A stretch of 64,000 bases of DNA. Source: Flavobacteriaceae bacterium (GTDB lineage Bacteria; Bacteroidota; Bacteroidia; Flavobacteriales; Flavobacteriaceae). Both the position numbers and the translations under genes were made by a program. Shown here in pieces: positions 27,260-36,648 of this stretch. How positions within the stretch are numbered: the first letter of the stretch is position 1; every line of letters begins with the position of its first letter. The stretch lies in assembly GCA_002694465.1 (NCBI GenBank), contig NZMG01000043.1:19543-83542 (forward strand), given 5' to 3'. The notes under the pieces are model-generated. The model was not told where the DNA came from and made no database searches. It worked only from the letters and a program-made list of their open reading frames with translations.

Positions 27260-28153
27260 ATGATTTCAATTTTAATCCCTACTTATAATTACAATGTGTT
27301 TCCTTTGGTAAAAGAGGCCCATCTTCAAGGCGAAAAGGCTAGTATTCCCTTTGAAATTTTAGTGTATGACGATTGTTCGCCAAACCCTGTTGGTGAGAAT
27401 GAAAACATAAACCAATTAACGAATGGTTCTTTTTTAAAGCTACCAAAAAATATAGGCCGAAGTGCTATTCGAAATAAACTTGCAAGAGATGCCAAATATC
27501 CTAATTTGCTTTTTCTGGATGCAGACACCCAAATAATTTCATCACAATTTTTAAAAAATTACCTACATGCGATTAAAGAAGATTCTCAAATAATATATGG
27601 CGGGATTTTGTATCAACACAATAAGCCAAATACTGCAGAAATTCTTAGATGGGTTTATGGAAATAAAAGAGAAGCATTGCCCGTTACCGAACGTAACAAG
27701 CAGCCTCATTTACGTTTTTTAACACTTAATTTTCTGATTAAAAAAAACGTTTTCTCCATAATTGAATTTAACGAACAAATTCCTAATTTAAGACATGAGG
27801 ATACACTTTTTGCACTCGACGCAAAGAAGAGCGGAATTAATGTGTCTCATATTGATAATCCGGTGGTACATTTAGGATTAGAAAGTAGTGAGGTATTTCT
27901 AAGGAAATCTGAAGAGTCTGTTGACGTACTTCATCTTTTTCTCGAAAAGAATATGATAGATGCAGAAGAAGTGGCATTAACAAAAAGGGCAAAACAACTC
28001 AAAAAGATGGGGCTATCAGGATTGTTTCTTTGGTTCTATAAATTTTCAAAAAATAGCATGAAAGAAAACCTACTTTCAAAAAAGCCGTCTCTCTTCATTT
28101 TTGACTTGTATAGATTGGGCCATTATTTAAATTATAAATCAAGCAATGCCTAA
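27260..28153 (+). CDS. Glycosyltransferase family 2
   Basis: A 297-residue inverting GT-A glycosyltransferase. It starts MISILIPTYNYN, has the first Asp motif VYDDCSPN and the metal-binding DxD in FLDADTQI. The end predicts no membrane helix. It opens the surface-glycan locus and overlaps the next glycosyltransferase by eight bases, so the pair is one transcription unit. Sugar and acceptor unknown. Confidence 0.85.
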   Translation: MISILIPTYNYNVFPLVKEAHLQGEKASIPFEILVYDDCSPNPVGENENINQLTNGSFLKLPKNIGRSAIRNKLARDAKYPNLLFLDADTQIISSQFLKNYLHAIKEDSQIIYGGILYQHNKPNTAEILRWVYGNKREALPVTERNKQPHLRFLTLNFLIKKNVFSIIEFNEQIPNLRHEDTLFALDAKKSGINVSHIDNPVVHLGLESSEVFLRKSEESVDVLHLFLEKNMIDAEEVALTKRAKQLKKMGLSGLFLWFYKFSKNSMKENLLSKKPSLFIFDLYRLGHYLNYKSSNA

Positions 28154-29081
28154 GTTTTCAATTGTCATACCGCTCTTCAACAAAGAGAATTATATTGAAG
28201 AAACATTGCAAAGTGTTGTACAGCAAACATATAAAGACTTTGAAGTTTTACTTGTAAATGATTGTTCAACAGATTCTAGTTTGCAAAAAGCAATATCCAT
28301 TATCGATACACGAATTAAAGTGATTGAGCATGACAAAAACAAAGGTTTATCTGCCGCTAGAAATACTGGAATTAAAAACGCTCAAGCCAGTTATATTACT
28401 TTTTTGGATGCGGACGATATTTGGAAACCTACTTTTTTGGAAAAAATTGAATTTTTAATACATACGTATCCTCAAGCAAATTTATTTGCAACCAATTACG
28501 AGGTTTTATTAGAAAACCATAAAACGCGCGCTTATCAATATAAATTTCTAAAAATTGAAAAAGATGGTATAGTTTCCAATTTTTATGAAGTGAGCAGAAA
28601 TCAATCTATTTACAACCATTCCTGCTTTTGTGTTTCAAAAAAAGTATTTGATGAGGTTGGTTTTTATTCTGAAAATATTACCTATGGGGAGGATATAGAT
28701 TTTATGATTAGAGCACATGCTAATAATAAAATGGCCTATTATAATGAACCGCTTTCTATGTATCGATTGGAATCTGAAAATCAAATTACACAAACCGGAA
28801 TTTTAGGTAAAACATTACCCGATTACGATTATTATAAAAGTCTTTTTAAAGGAAGAAGTGATATAAAAAAATACATCGATTTTTACCGATATACTATAGC
28901 AAAACAATATAAAATTACAGGAGAAAAAAAGAAGTTTCAAGAACTATTGAAAAAGATTGACCCGCAAAATTTAACCTGGAAACAAAGATTACTTTTACAA
29001 CTTCCCAACTTTATTTTAAATTCAATTTCCTTGATTAAGAGGTATTTATTTAGGTTCGGCATTACGCTTACCTCCTATTAA
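28146..29081 (+). CDS. Glycosyltransferase family 2
   Basis: A 311-residue GT-A glycosyltransferase: FSIVIPLFNKENYIEETL at the start, LLVNDCSTDSS and the DxD motif in ITFLDADDIWKP. The acceptor-side acidic residue is in YGEDIDFM. It overlaps the first GT2 by eight bases and ends 4 bp from the convergent GT4 gene. It probably adds one sugar in the same glycan. Confidence 0.87.
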   Translation: MPKFSIVIPLFNKENYIEETLQSVVQQTYKDFEVLLVNDCSTDSSLQKAISIIDTRIKVIEHDKNKGLSAARNTGIKNAQASYITFLDADDIWKPTFLEKIEFLIHTYPQANLFATNYEVLLENHKTRAYQYKFLKIEKDGIVSNFYEVSRNQSIYNHSCFCVSKKVFDEVGFYSENITYGEDIDFMIRAHANNKMAYYNEPLSMYRLESENQITQTGILGKTLPDYDYYKSLFKGRSDIKKYIDFYRYTIAKQYKITGEKKKFQELLKKIDPQNLTWKQRLLLQLPNFILNSISLIKRYLFRFGITLTSY

Positions 29082-29085
29082 ATCT

Positions 29086-30180
29086 TTATTTTAAAATTTC
29101 TTTCCATTCACGCATTATAGATACAGTATTGAATTTTTCAACTGAGCTTTGAGCATTATTTTTACAAGAACTGTATAATGCTTCGTTAGAAGTTAATGTA
29201 TTTAATGCCTCCTTATATTTCTCAAAATTTTGATCTTCAACCAAAAGCCCGTTTTGGTTATGACGGATAATTTCATTAGGACCCGATGTACAATTAAATG
29301 AAACCACAGGGGTTCCTAATTTTAAAGACTCCAGCAAAACCATTGGGAATCCTTCAAATTTGCTACATAAAACTAAAAATTGTGCGTTTTTTATAATGGG
29401 ATAGGGATTATCTTTAAACCCTAAAAGAAATACATTCTCTTCAAGATTTTCCTTTTCAATAACGGCTTCAAGATGTACTTTGTCCTCCCCTTCTCCTAAA
29501 ATCAACAGTTTTACATCACTTTTGGGTAGTTCAGAATTTTTATAGGTATCTATTAATGAATCAATTTGCTTTACCGCGTTATTGAGCCTAGAGACACTTA
29601 CAATGTAGTTAGAAGGCAAATTAATCTCAATTGGCATATGAGCCTTTGCACTTACCAGTTCTTCATCTATGAAATTGTAAATAAGCTTTGTGTTGGTTAA
29701 TCCATACTCACCATTTAATCTATCCTCAATAGCTTTTGAAACAGCCACAACTTTATGGGACTTTTTATAAAATTTTCTGAAATAATTACCGTTGGGTATA
29801 TGTAAATCCACATGATAATTATGAATGGTAAAAATCATCTTTGAATTGACAAAAACAAAGGCGTGAAGCAAAAACTCTAAAATTGTTCGATTTCTGACTC
29901 TGAAATCTATATAAAAATCCGCATTTGCATTTTTATACGCTTTTTTAAATTTGAAAAACTTTTTTATTTGTTTTACCCATTTAATTTTGGATTCATTTTC
30001 ACCTAAATTGTATAATGTACCTGTGTATGGATACGTAATTTTATCCCACAACGAAATAATTGAAATATCATACCCTAATTTTTCAAGTTCAATACTTAAA
30101 ACTCCTGCAATTTTTTCAGCGCCACCAATGCTTAAACAATCTACAATAATACATACTCTTTTACTTTCGTTTTGCTTCAT
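29086..30180 (-). CDS. Glycosyltransferase family 4
   Basis: A 364-residue GT-B retaining glycosyltransferase. The N-terminal domain begins with VCIIVDCLSIGGAEKIAGVL, and the C-terminal nucleotide-sugar domain has LLGFKDNPYPIIKNA and the E-x7-E motif in EGFPMVLLESLKLGTPVV. It is divergent from the next glycosyltransferase with 39 bp between starts. Likely a step in the same polysaccharide; the sugar is unknown. Confidence 0.88.
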   Translation of the reverse strand: MKQNESKRVCIIVDCLSIGGAEKIAGVLSIELEKLGYDISIISLWDKITYPYTGTLYNLGENESKIKWVKQIKKFFKFKKAYKNANADFYIDFRVRNRTILEFLLHAFVFVNSKMIFTIHNYHVDLHIPNGNYFRKFYKKSHKVVAVSKAIEDRLNGEYGLTNTKLIYNFIDEELVSAKAHMPIEINLPSNYIVSVSRLNNAVKQIDSLIDTYKNSELPKSDVKLLILGEGEDKVHLEAVIEKENLEENVFLLGFKDNPYPIIKNAQFLVLCSKFEGFPMVLLESLKLGTPVVSFNCTSGPNEIIRHNQNGLLVEDQNFEKYKEALNTLTSNEALYSSCKNNAQSSVEKFNTVSIMREWKEILK

Positions 30181-30219
30181 TAATACAAAGGATTATCTTC
30201 ACACAAATATACTCACTTT

Positions 30220-31362
30220 ATGAAGATCTTACTCCTTGGAGAATATAGTAGATTACATAATTCACTTAAAGCTGGGCTTTTGGCTCATAACTGTGAGGTT
30301 ACTTTATTGGGAGATGGTGATGGATTTAAGAACTTTCCATCGGATATTTCAATTCAACCCGTCCTTTTTAATAATTCTTTTTTAAAATATCTCAAACTTA
30401 GCGTATTTAAAATAACGGGTTGGGACCTTACAAAATTGGAGAGGGGGATTCGTTTTTGGTTACAACTACATAAATTGAAAAATTATGATGTTGTACAATT
30501 AATCAATGAAACACCAGTTAAAACATATCCTTCTTGGGAGCGGTTTTTACTAAAAAAAGTTTTCAAACAAAATACGAAAATTGTTCTCTTAAGTTGTGGT
30601 GCCGATTTTGCAAATATTAACTATGCGGTAAATCATAAAGATGAATTATCATTACTTACCCCATACTTTAAAAATCCAGAAATAAAATCACATTTTTCCT
30701 TCGCTTTAACCTATTTAAAGAGGTCTCATAAAAAAACGCATGATTTTATCTATAAAAATATAGATGCTGTCATAGCTTCAGACTATGATTATGTAGCGCC
30801 ATTAACAGGCTTTCAGAAATATAAAGGACTTATTCCCAATCCCATTATTATTAATAATACGCCTAGGCAAATTAATTCTCTAGATGGACAGATTAGAATC
30901 CTCTTAGGAATCAATAGATGGAATTATTATGCTAAAGGCATTCCGTTTTTTGAAGAAGCATTAATACTGTTAAAAGAAAAATACGCTTCTAAAATTGAGA
31001 TTATAAAATCTGAAAACCTTCCCTATAAAAATTATGTTTCTATCTTAGAAAAAGCACATATCATTTTGGATCAAGTATATAGTAAAGACCAAGGCTACAA
31101 TGCATTGGAAAGTATGGCCATGGGAAAGGTTGTTTTTACAGGAGCTCATTCAGATTTTTTAATCCATTTTAACCTAAAGGAAGATGAAGTCTGTATTGAT
31201 GCCAAGCCTGATGCACCCTATTTGGTTGAGAAGCTCTCCTACTTAATTGACAACCCAGAAAAAATTAAGGAAATTGGAAATAATGCTCAAAAGTTTGTTA
31301 AAAAAGAACATCACTACATGGAAGTTGCTAAAAAATATTTAGCGCTATATAACTCTATTTAG
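30220..31362 (+). CDS. GT-B type glycosyltransferase
   Basis: A 380-residue protein with an N-terminal KILLLGEYSRLHNSLKAGL domain and a C-terminal domain with DQVYSKDQGYNALESMAMGK, close to the GT4 pattern though the first E of the E-x7-E motif is not clear. It starts 39 bp from the divergent GT4 gene and its last eight bases overlap the convergent cupin gene. The position between glycosyltransferases and sugar enzymes supports a glycan role. Confidence 0.75.
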   Translation: MKILLLGEYSRLHNSLKAGLLAHNCEVTLLGDGDGFKNFPSDISIQPVLFNNSFLKYLKLSVFKITGWDLTKLERGIRFWLQLHKLKNYDVVQLINETPVKTYPSWERFLLKKVFKQNTKIVLLSCGADFANINYAVNHKDELSLLTPYFKNPEIKSHFSFALTYLKRSHKKTHDFIYKNIDAVIASDYDYVAPLTGFQKYKGLIPNPIIINNTPRQINSLDGQIRILLGINRWNYYAKGIPFFEEALILLKEKYASKIEIIKSENLPYKNYVSILEKAHIILDQVYSKDQGYNALESMAMGKVVFTGAHSDFLIHFNLKEDEVCIDAKPDAPYLVEKLSYLIDNPEKIKEIGNNAQKFVKKEHHYMEVAKKYLALYNSI

Positions 31363-31765
31363 TGTTTTGAAAAAAGGTGAGAAATTGATTGTATTCTCGA
31401 ATATAATCCTCCTCTTTATACACATCACTTACCAGTGAAAGACACACAGCCCCAGCAGAAAAATTATCTAATTCCCTCCAAATTCCATTAGGGATGTACA
31501 ATCCTTTATTAGGACGATTTAAGGTTATGGTTTGCTTTTCTCTTCCATCGTCTAGTACCACATCAAAACTTCCGCTAAGTGCAATTAAAAACTGTTGCAA
31601 TTTAATATGGGCATGCCCTCCTCTACTCGAATCTGAAGGAACATCATACAAATAATACACCCGTTTAATTTCGAAAGGGATAATTGCCTTTTCAATAACA
31701 GATAAATTTCCCCTTCCATCGGGATCACTAATTTTGGGAATGTCGATTAATTTAATGTCTTCCAA
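31355..31765 (-). CDS. Sugar 3,4-ketoisomerase, FdtA/QdtA (WxcM-like cupin)
   Basis: A 136-residue single-domain cupin. The motif RGGHAHIKLQQFLIALSG with its two His residues and VVLDDGREKQ match FdtA/QdtA, which convert dTDP-4-keto-6-deoxyglucose to the 3-keto form for amination. It is the last gene of the leftward operon that also holds the FdtB-like aminotransferase, so a dTDP-3-amino-3,6-dideoxyhexose is the likely product. RmlA and RmlB, needed to make the precursor, are not in this window. Confidence 0.83.
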   Translation of the reverse strand: MEDIKLIDIPKISDPDGRGNLSVIEKAIIPFEIKRVYYLYDVPSDSSRGGHAHIKLQQFLIALSGSFDVVLDDGREKQTITLNRPNKGLYIPNGIWRELDNFSAGAVCLSLVSDVYKEEDYIREYNQFLTFFQNTK

Positions 31766-31794
31766 GGCAAAATTGTTTATTCAAATATACACAT

Positions 31795-33093
31795 CTATTT
31801 AAGTAACTCTTTTTTCTTTTGTTTTCTAAAGTAGCGAAGTATTAGTACAAAAACTACCACAAAGTAAATTATGTATCGAAGAAAGTGTGCAATGGTTATC
31901 CCCTCAAGTCCATAAATATCAATAAAATAATAGGCAAAACCATAAAACAATGCCAGTGAAAGGACTTCGGTAAAAATGAAATTATACACCATCTTTTTGG
32001 CTAAAAATTGCGACGCTAAAAGGATGGCGGCAAGTCTAATAAAATCTCCTAGCAACTGCCATTTAAACAAGGGAGACATAGCGCTATAGTCATCTTTAAA
32101 AATTAAATCGATGGCAATATCTCTAAACACGTAAACTAAAAACATCCCCACAGCAAATAGTGGTAATAATGTTTTGTAAATACTCCCCAGCTCTTTCATA
32201 AAATCTGGCTTGGTGTAAATTCCTGCAAACTTTGGAAGTACGTAAAGGGTAAGCAGTGCATTTGAAAATACCATATAATTTTTTGAAATAAACATAAGGC
32301 CTGTCCAGATTCCTGCTTCGTCTTCGCTTATTTTACTTTCAATCATATTTCGTACTTCTATTTCCACTTGATTCAACAATATGGTAGAAAAGAAGGACAT
32401 TACGGTAAAGGCGAATAAACTTTTTGCTAATGGGGCTTGCCATTTTAGTTGTGAAAACTGTAAATACTCACGAAGAATTTTTACCACCAAAAACATCATC
32501 ACCAGAACCTGAACAACGGGTGCAATGGCTACCGAAATTAAAACCCCATCCAGTTCATTATAATAAAGAAAAACAATAGTAAGTAAAGCACTAACCAAAT
32601 AAGCAACCAATTCTATTTTGGCAAAGCTTTTATATTCTGAAAGCCCATTTATCACCCCACTAAACACCCTTTGTATACTAATAAAAGGGATGACAATAGC
32701 CGTTAGTTTTATGACATAAACAAAATCGGGTGAATTAAAGTAATATTCACTAAAATAAGAAGCACCAAAAAATAAAACGAAAAAGGATACCACGCTACCA
32801 ATAGTGGTAAAAACAAAGGTGGTCGAAAATAATTTTTGAAGTTGGTCTTTGTTATCTCTATGCTCTGCTACATATTTTACAACCCCGTTAAATACCCCCA
32901 GTGATGTAAAGGAAGTAAGTTGCGCAATTAAGTTGCGAAGGTTACCAATTTTTGCATATCCCCCTTTACTAATTACATCTGTAATTTCTCGGTTTACAAA
33001 AAAGGTAACAACCAATCGTATAACAATGGTCGCTGCATTTAAAGAGGTCATCTTTAGCAACAAATTCTGCCGTATAAACTTTGGTATCTTCAA
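31795..33093 (-). CDS. Wzx-type polysaccharide/lipid-linked glycan flippase
   Basis: A 432-residue membrane protein with about twelve helices and no signal peptide, in the MATE/Wzx (MOP) exporter superfamily. It begins with IRQNLLLKMTSLNAATIVIR and has long hydrophobic runs throughout with a basic end (FRKQKKKELLK). Such proteins move undecaprenyl-linked O-units across the inner membrane, and the operon context with sugar enzymes supports this; an ECA-type WzxE role is possible. It starts at 33093, adjacent to the stop of the aminotransferase gene. Confidence 0.83.
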   Translation of the reverse strand: MKIPKFIRQNLLLKMTSLNAATIVIRLVVTFFVNREITDVISKGGYAKIGNLRNLIAQLTSFTSLGVFNGVVKYVAEHRDNKDQLQKLFSTTFVFTTIGSVVSFFVLFFGASYFSEYYFNSPDFVYVIKLTAIVIPFISIQRVFSGVINGLSEYKSFAKIELVAYLVSALLTIVFLYYNELDGVLISVAIAPVVQVLVMMFLVVKILREYLQFSQLKWQAPLAKSLFAFTVMSFFSTILLNQVEIEVRNMIESKISEDEAGIWTGLMFISKNYMVFSNALLTLYVLPKFAGIYTKPDFMKELGSIYKTLLPLFAVGMFLVYVFRDIAIDLIFKDDYSAMSPLFKWQLLGDFIRLAAILLASQFLAKKMVYNFIFTEVLSLALFYGFAYYFIDIYGLEGITIAHFLRYIIYFVVVFVLILRYFRKQKKKELLK

Positions 33094-34194
33094 CTAGTAG
33101 TTGTTTAAAACCGAAATAACCCTATCCACTTCCTCATTGCTCATTACTGGACTCATGGGCAAACTTACTACTTCCGCATGAATTTTTTCAGAAATTGGAA
33201 AAATAAGATGACTAAATTCTTTTAGAGCCATTTGACGATGGGGTGCAATTGGATAATGAATTAAATACCCTATTTCATTTCGACTTAAATATTGAGTAAA
33301 AAAGTCCCGGTCTTCCACCATGACTACAAATAAATGAAAAACATGATTTCTAGAATTATTATAAAAAGGAAGAGAAATCTTTTCATTTTTTATTTCTGAA
33401 AGATATCTATTTGCAATCAAACGTCGCTGGTCATTGTCGTTATCTAATGACGCTAGTTTTATATTCAAAAAAGCAGCCTGAAGCTCGTCCAATCGTGAAT
33501 TGAATCCCAACTCATCATTCACATATTTCGAAGAGGTTCCATAATTTCTCAATATTTTTACTACCGAAGCTAATGCAGCGTCATTCGTAGTGATGGCTCC
33601 GGCATCTCCCAAAGCACCTAAATTTTTAGTTGGATAAAATGAAAATCCTGCCGCATCTCCAAGATTTCCGGCTCTCTTCCCTTGTTCTGAAAGAGCCCCA
33701 TGTGCTTGCGCTGCATCCTCAATTACAATCAAATTGTGCATTTTAGCCATTTCAACCAATGCATTCATGGGAGAAAGTTGACCATATAAATGAACTGGCA
33801 TGATAGCCCTAGTTTTTGGGGTAATTGATTTCTTGAGTGATTCTATTTCAAAATTAAAAGTTTTCGCCTCCGCTTCCACCAAAACGGGTTGTAATCCGGC
33901 CTGCTTTATGGCCAATATGGTCGCTATAAATGTATTTGAAGCTACTAAAACCTCATCGCCGTGATTTAATTTTCCCAATACCTTATATCCTTCTAAAATG
34001 ATACGTAAAGCGTCCAAGCCATTTCCAACACCAATACAATGTGAGACTCCACAATACTGGGCAAACTTTTCTTCAAAAGCCGCAACTTCTTTTCCTAAAA
34101 TAAAGTGACTAGCCGTTAACGTCTTTTTGAAAGTTGCTTCAAAGGCCTCTTCAAAACGAGCGTTTACTTTTTTTAAATCTATAAAAGGAATCAT
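33094..34194 (-). CDS. DegT/DnrJ/EryC1/StrS sugar aminotransferase, FdtB-like
   Basis: A 366-residue PLP enzyme that aminates a keto-sugar nucleotide. The start [17 protein letters not shown], the Asp motif [11 protein letters not shown] and the PLP lysine in [16 protein letters not shown] are clear. In company with the FdtA-like isomerase, the probable reaction is 3-amination of a dTDP-3-keto-6-deoxyhexose. It overlaps the upstream FemAB-like gene by four bases and directly precedes the flippase. Confidence 0.9.
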   Translation of the reverse strand: MIPFIDLKKVNARFEEAFEATFKKTLTASHFILGKEVAAFEEKFAQYCGVSHCIGVGNGLDALRIILEGYKVLGKLNHGDEVLVASNTFIATILAIKQAGLQPVLVEAEAKTFNFEIESLKKSITPKTRAIMPVHLYGQLSPMNALVEMAKMHNLIVIEDAAQAHGALSEQGKRAGNLGDAAGFSFYPTKNLGALGDAGAITTNDAALASVVKILRNYGTSSKYVNDELGFNSRLDELQAAFLNIKLASLDNDNDQRRLIANRYLSEIKNEKISLPFYNNSRNHVFHLFVVMVEDRDFFTQYLSRNEIGYLIHYPIAPHRQMALKEFSHLIFPISEKIHAEVVSLPMSPVMSNEEVDRVISVLNNY

Positions 34195-35162
34195 ATAAAT
34201 ACCTGGTCCATTAGTGAGTATTGTGACGGGGCAATTTCATAATATCGATGTGCCATAGGTCTAGCCCCAAAGCATTCTTTCCAATATAATAATCCAGAAT
34301 TAAGATTGTTTCCACCATTTTCATTAGAGGTTCCAAAATCGAAATAATCTTTATTTTTATATTTTTCTAGGATAAGATAATAAAATAGATAATCTAGCGC
34401 TCCCAATTCTTGCCTATTTTCATTAGCCGAGATATACTGGACATGAGCTACTTTTTGGGTTTCAAAAATTGTGGCTCCTGCAACAATTGTACTTCCAGAA
34501 TAGACATTAAATTGCTTGATGTTTTTAGGAAATTTAGATTGTAAATACTGTATTTCTGAAACAGTATGCACAGGAGACGCTCCATGTCTTTTTTGAAGAT
34601 TTGGGATTAGTATTTCATTCCAAAAACCTTCAAAATTAGACTCTTCCTTTATAGTCAGCTGTGCTTTTTCGGCTTTTTTCACCCCTTCTTTTCGATTACT
34701 TTGAATCTTTAAAGCCTGGTTTTGTTTAATACTACTCGCAACATCCGTTCGCACCAATTTCGCTTTCAAAATATAAGTTAGATAAGAAAACTCATCAGAT
34801 GGATAGGTGGTGTACATATTAGGTATTTCTTTTACAACAAACTTTTGAAATCCCTTCTCTTCAAAATATTGAAGCAAGGTTTTATAAATGTCCCAAACCT
34901 CACTAAGCTTGACATCCTTTTTTAAGACAATCCCGCCATATGTTAACCCTGAATGCGAATAAACTGTGTCTTCCTTTTTATTTGCAGGAACCACAGAAAC
35001 TAATTTATCTTTTTTATAAATAAGTACAGAAAAATCTTCGAAACGATCTTTATGGTATTCCATAAAATCACGCTTAAATAAAAACGTAGCATTTTTAGCT
35101 TGGTCTACAAATGTATCCCAAGCCTGTTTTAGCTCTTCGCGATATGACTCTACTCGATAAAT
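34191..35162 (-). CDS. FemAB-like GNAT acyltransferase with probable non-ATG start
   Basis: A GNAT-fold protein of the FemAB/lipid II aminoacyltransferase type: [34 protein letters not shown] and [20 protein letters not shown] near the end. The first ATG (35063) would give 290 residues, but 33 in-frame codons upstream continue a family-like N-terminus ([20 protein letters not shown] then [15 protein letters not shown]), reaching ATT at 35162 only five bases after the upstream gene's stop. No ATG, GTG or TTG lies in that stretch, so I propose an ATT start and 323 residues. In this operon it may acylate the sugar amino group made by the FdtB-like enzyme; this is an inference. Confidence 0.72.
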   Translation of the reverse strand: MYRVESYREELKQAWDTFVDQAKNATFLFKRDFMEYHKDRFEDFSVLIYKKDKLVSVVPANKKEDTVYSHSGLTYGGIVLKKDVKLSEVWDIYKTLLQYFEEKGFQKFVVKEIPNMYTTYPSDEFSYLTYILKAKLVRTDVASSIKQNQALKIQSNRKEGVKKAEKAQLTIKEESNFEGFWNEILIPNLQKRHGASPVHTVSEIQYLQSKFPKNIKQFNVYSGSTIVAGATIFETQKVAHVQYISANENRQELGALDYLFYYLILEKYKNKDYFDFGTSNENGGNNLNSGLLYWKECFGARPMAHRYYEIAPSQYSLMDQVFI

Positions 35163-35166
35163 AGTT

Positions 35167-36648
35167 TTAATTATTTAGTTTTTCGTAAACGACGTTACCA
35201 TTTTTATCTATTACTTTTCTAACCGATTTAAAGAAGGACCCTTCATTGTTGAGGTTATAGCTTTCGTCACCTTCTAAATGCTTCAAATACGCTTTATTCT
35301 TGCTTAACGCTGAAAACAATACCCTAAAAACATTGACATTCGATTTTAAATCTTCATCATATCCTTCATTATCGAGTCCATTCCATTTAATGGCACATAG
35401 TGAAGCATAAATAGATTCTATTTTAGTAGCGTCTCGGGTACTAAACATATCTTTGTAATCATACACTCCAACCCAACCTCCATGGTCTGCCAATACAATG
35501 ATAACTGCATTAGGGTCTTTCGACTCAATGAAACTAATGGTTTCCTTTAACCAAATATTTACTTCTTCAATTTTTGATAAATAATCCAATCGCTCTGCTT
35601 CAATTCTATTTTCATAAATTTCAAAATGTACATGATGCGGCAAGCATTTTTCGATAAAAAAGAATTTAGGTTTATTAACATCAATTTTAAACGCTTCCTT
35701 TACATCTGCTAGAACATCCCTTGTTACATCTCCACCTCCTCCAAAATAGGGTATCTCATCAAGATTGGTATTGGTATAATCGTATAACTGTTCGCATCTA
35801 TTTTGCTGAAAATATTCATCTTCGGCTATAAAAAAAGTATGATACCCATTCCTTTTAAATATTCTTACTACTGGGTTATCTCCAGAAATAGTTTCCCTTG
35901 CGTAAGGCATTTCTAAATCTGGTAACAACGAACTCCCAAAGTAATGATGCTGCATAGCAAAAAGGGATGCGTTTGAGTTTAAACTTGCAGGATAATTACT
36001 TCGAAAAGGATCATAAATTTTAAAATTATTGGTTTCTAACCAATTATACATGGTCGTTTCATAATTATACAAGTCACTCTCCATCATACTCTTACTTACA
36101 TAGCCGTCGGGTTGAATCACATACACATTAGGTTTTTGAGCAAATGTTACTTCCTCGATAGGATCCGTAGGCATTAGCCAAGTCTTTTCAGAGTATTGGT
36201 CATACACCTTATAAGCCAATTTTGAGAGCGGAAGGATACTTACCACCAAAATTAAGGGTAGTAGTTTTTTGTAACGGTCACTTAGTTTTAATGAGAGTAA
36301 CACCGAAACTACCAAAGCAACAAGTAACAATTTCTTTTTTACCACCAAAGAAGAAGCATAGGAGGTAAAAAACACAACAAGTAGTATAATAAGAACAAAT
36401 AGGATTTGATTCTTATAGATTGCAAACCTTTTAAAATTCTTTAGAATAATGGTTACGAAAGAAAATATGAGAATTGGGATTCCAATAAAAAACAATAAAT
36501 AAAATCCCCAATTTTCCCAAGAATTGGTTGCATAAAAGTTATTCGAAACATAAAATAGGAAAGGATAGAGACCACAAATAAATCCAATCCATAAGGAGGA
36601 TGTGCCATCTATTTTAAATAAATTCAGAAAATTATTAATTCCTTTCAT
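35167..36648 (-). CDS. Membrane alkaline-phosphatase-fold enzyme (sulfatase/phosphotransferase-like), paralog 1
   Basis: A 493-residue inner-membrane protein: about five helices in the first 150 residues and then a globular domain outside the membrane. The core has NVYVIQPDGYVSKSMMES, SNYPASLNSNASLFAMQHH and VIIVLADHGGWVG, resembling sulfatases and LtaS or EptA-type phosphotransferases; the metal-binding ADHGG and the QPDG Asp are clear, and the nucleophile is probably in the SNYPASLNSNAS stretch. It may transfer phosphoethanolamine, phosphoglycerol or a similar group to a surface glycan. It and the next gene are tandem duplicates sharing one base at the junction. Confidence 0.72.
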   Translation of the reverse strand: MKGINNFLNLFKIDGTSSLWIGFICGLYPFLFYVSNNFYATNSWENWGFYLLFFIGIPILIFSFVTIILKNFKRFAIYKNQILFVLIILLVVFFTSYASSLVVKKKLLLVALVVSVLLSLKLSDRYKKLLPLILVVSILPLSKLAYKVYDQYSEKTWLMPTDPIEEVTFAQKPNVYVIQPDGYVSKSMMESDLYNYETTMYNWLETNNFKIYDPFRSNYPASLNSNASLFAMQHHYFGSSLLPDLEMPYARETISGDNPVVRIFKRNGYHTFFIAEDEYFQQNRCEQLYDYTNTNLDEIPYFGGGGDVTRDVLADVKEAFKIDVNKPKFFFIEKCLPHHVHFEIYENRIEAERLDYLSKIEEVNIWLKETISFIESKDPNAVIIVLADHGGWVGVYDYKDMFSTRDATKIESIYASLCAIKWNGLDNEGYDEDLKSNVNVFRVLFSALSKNKAYLKHLEGDESYNLNNEGSFFKSVRKVIDKNGNVVYEKLNN

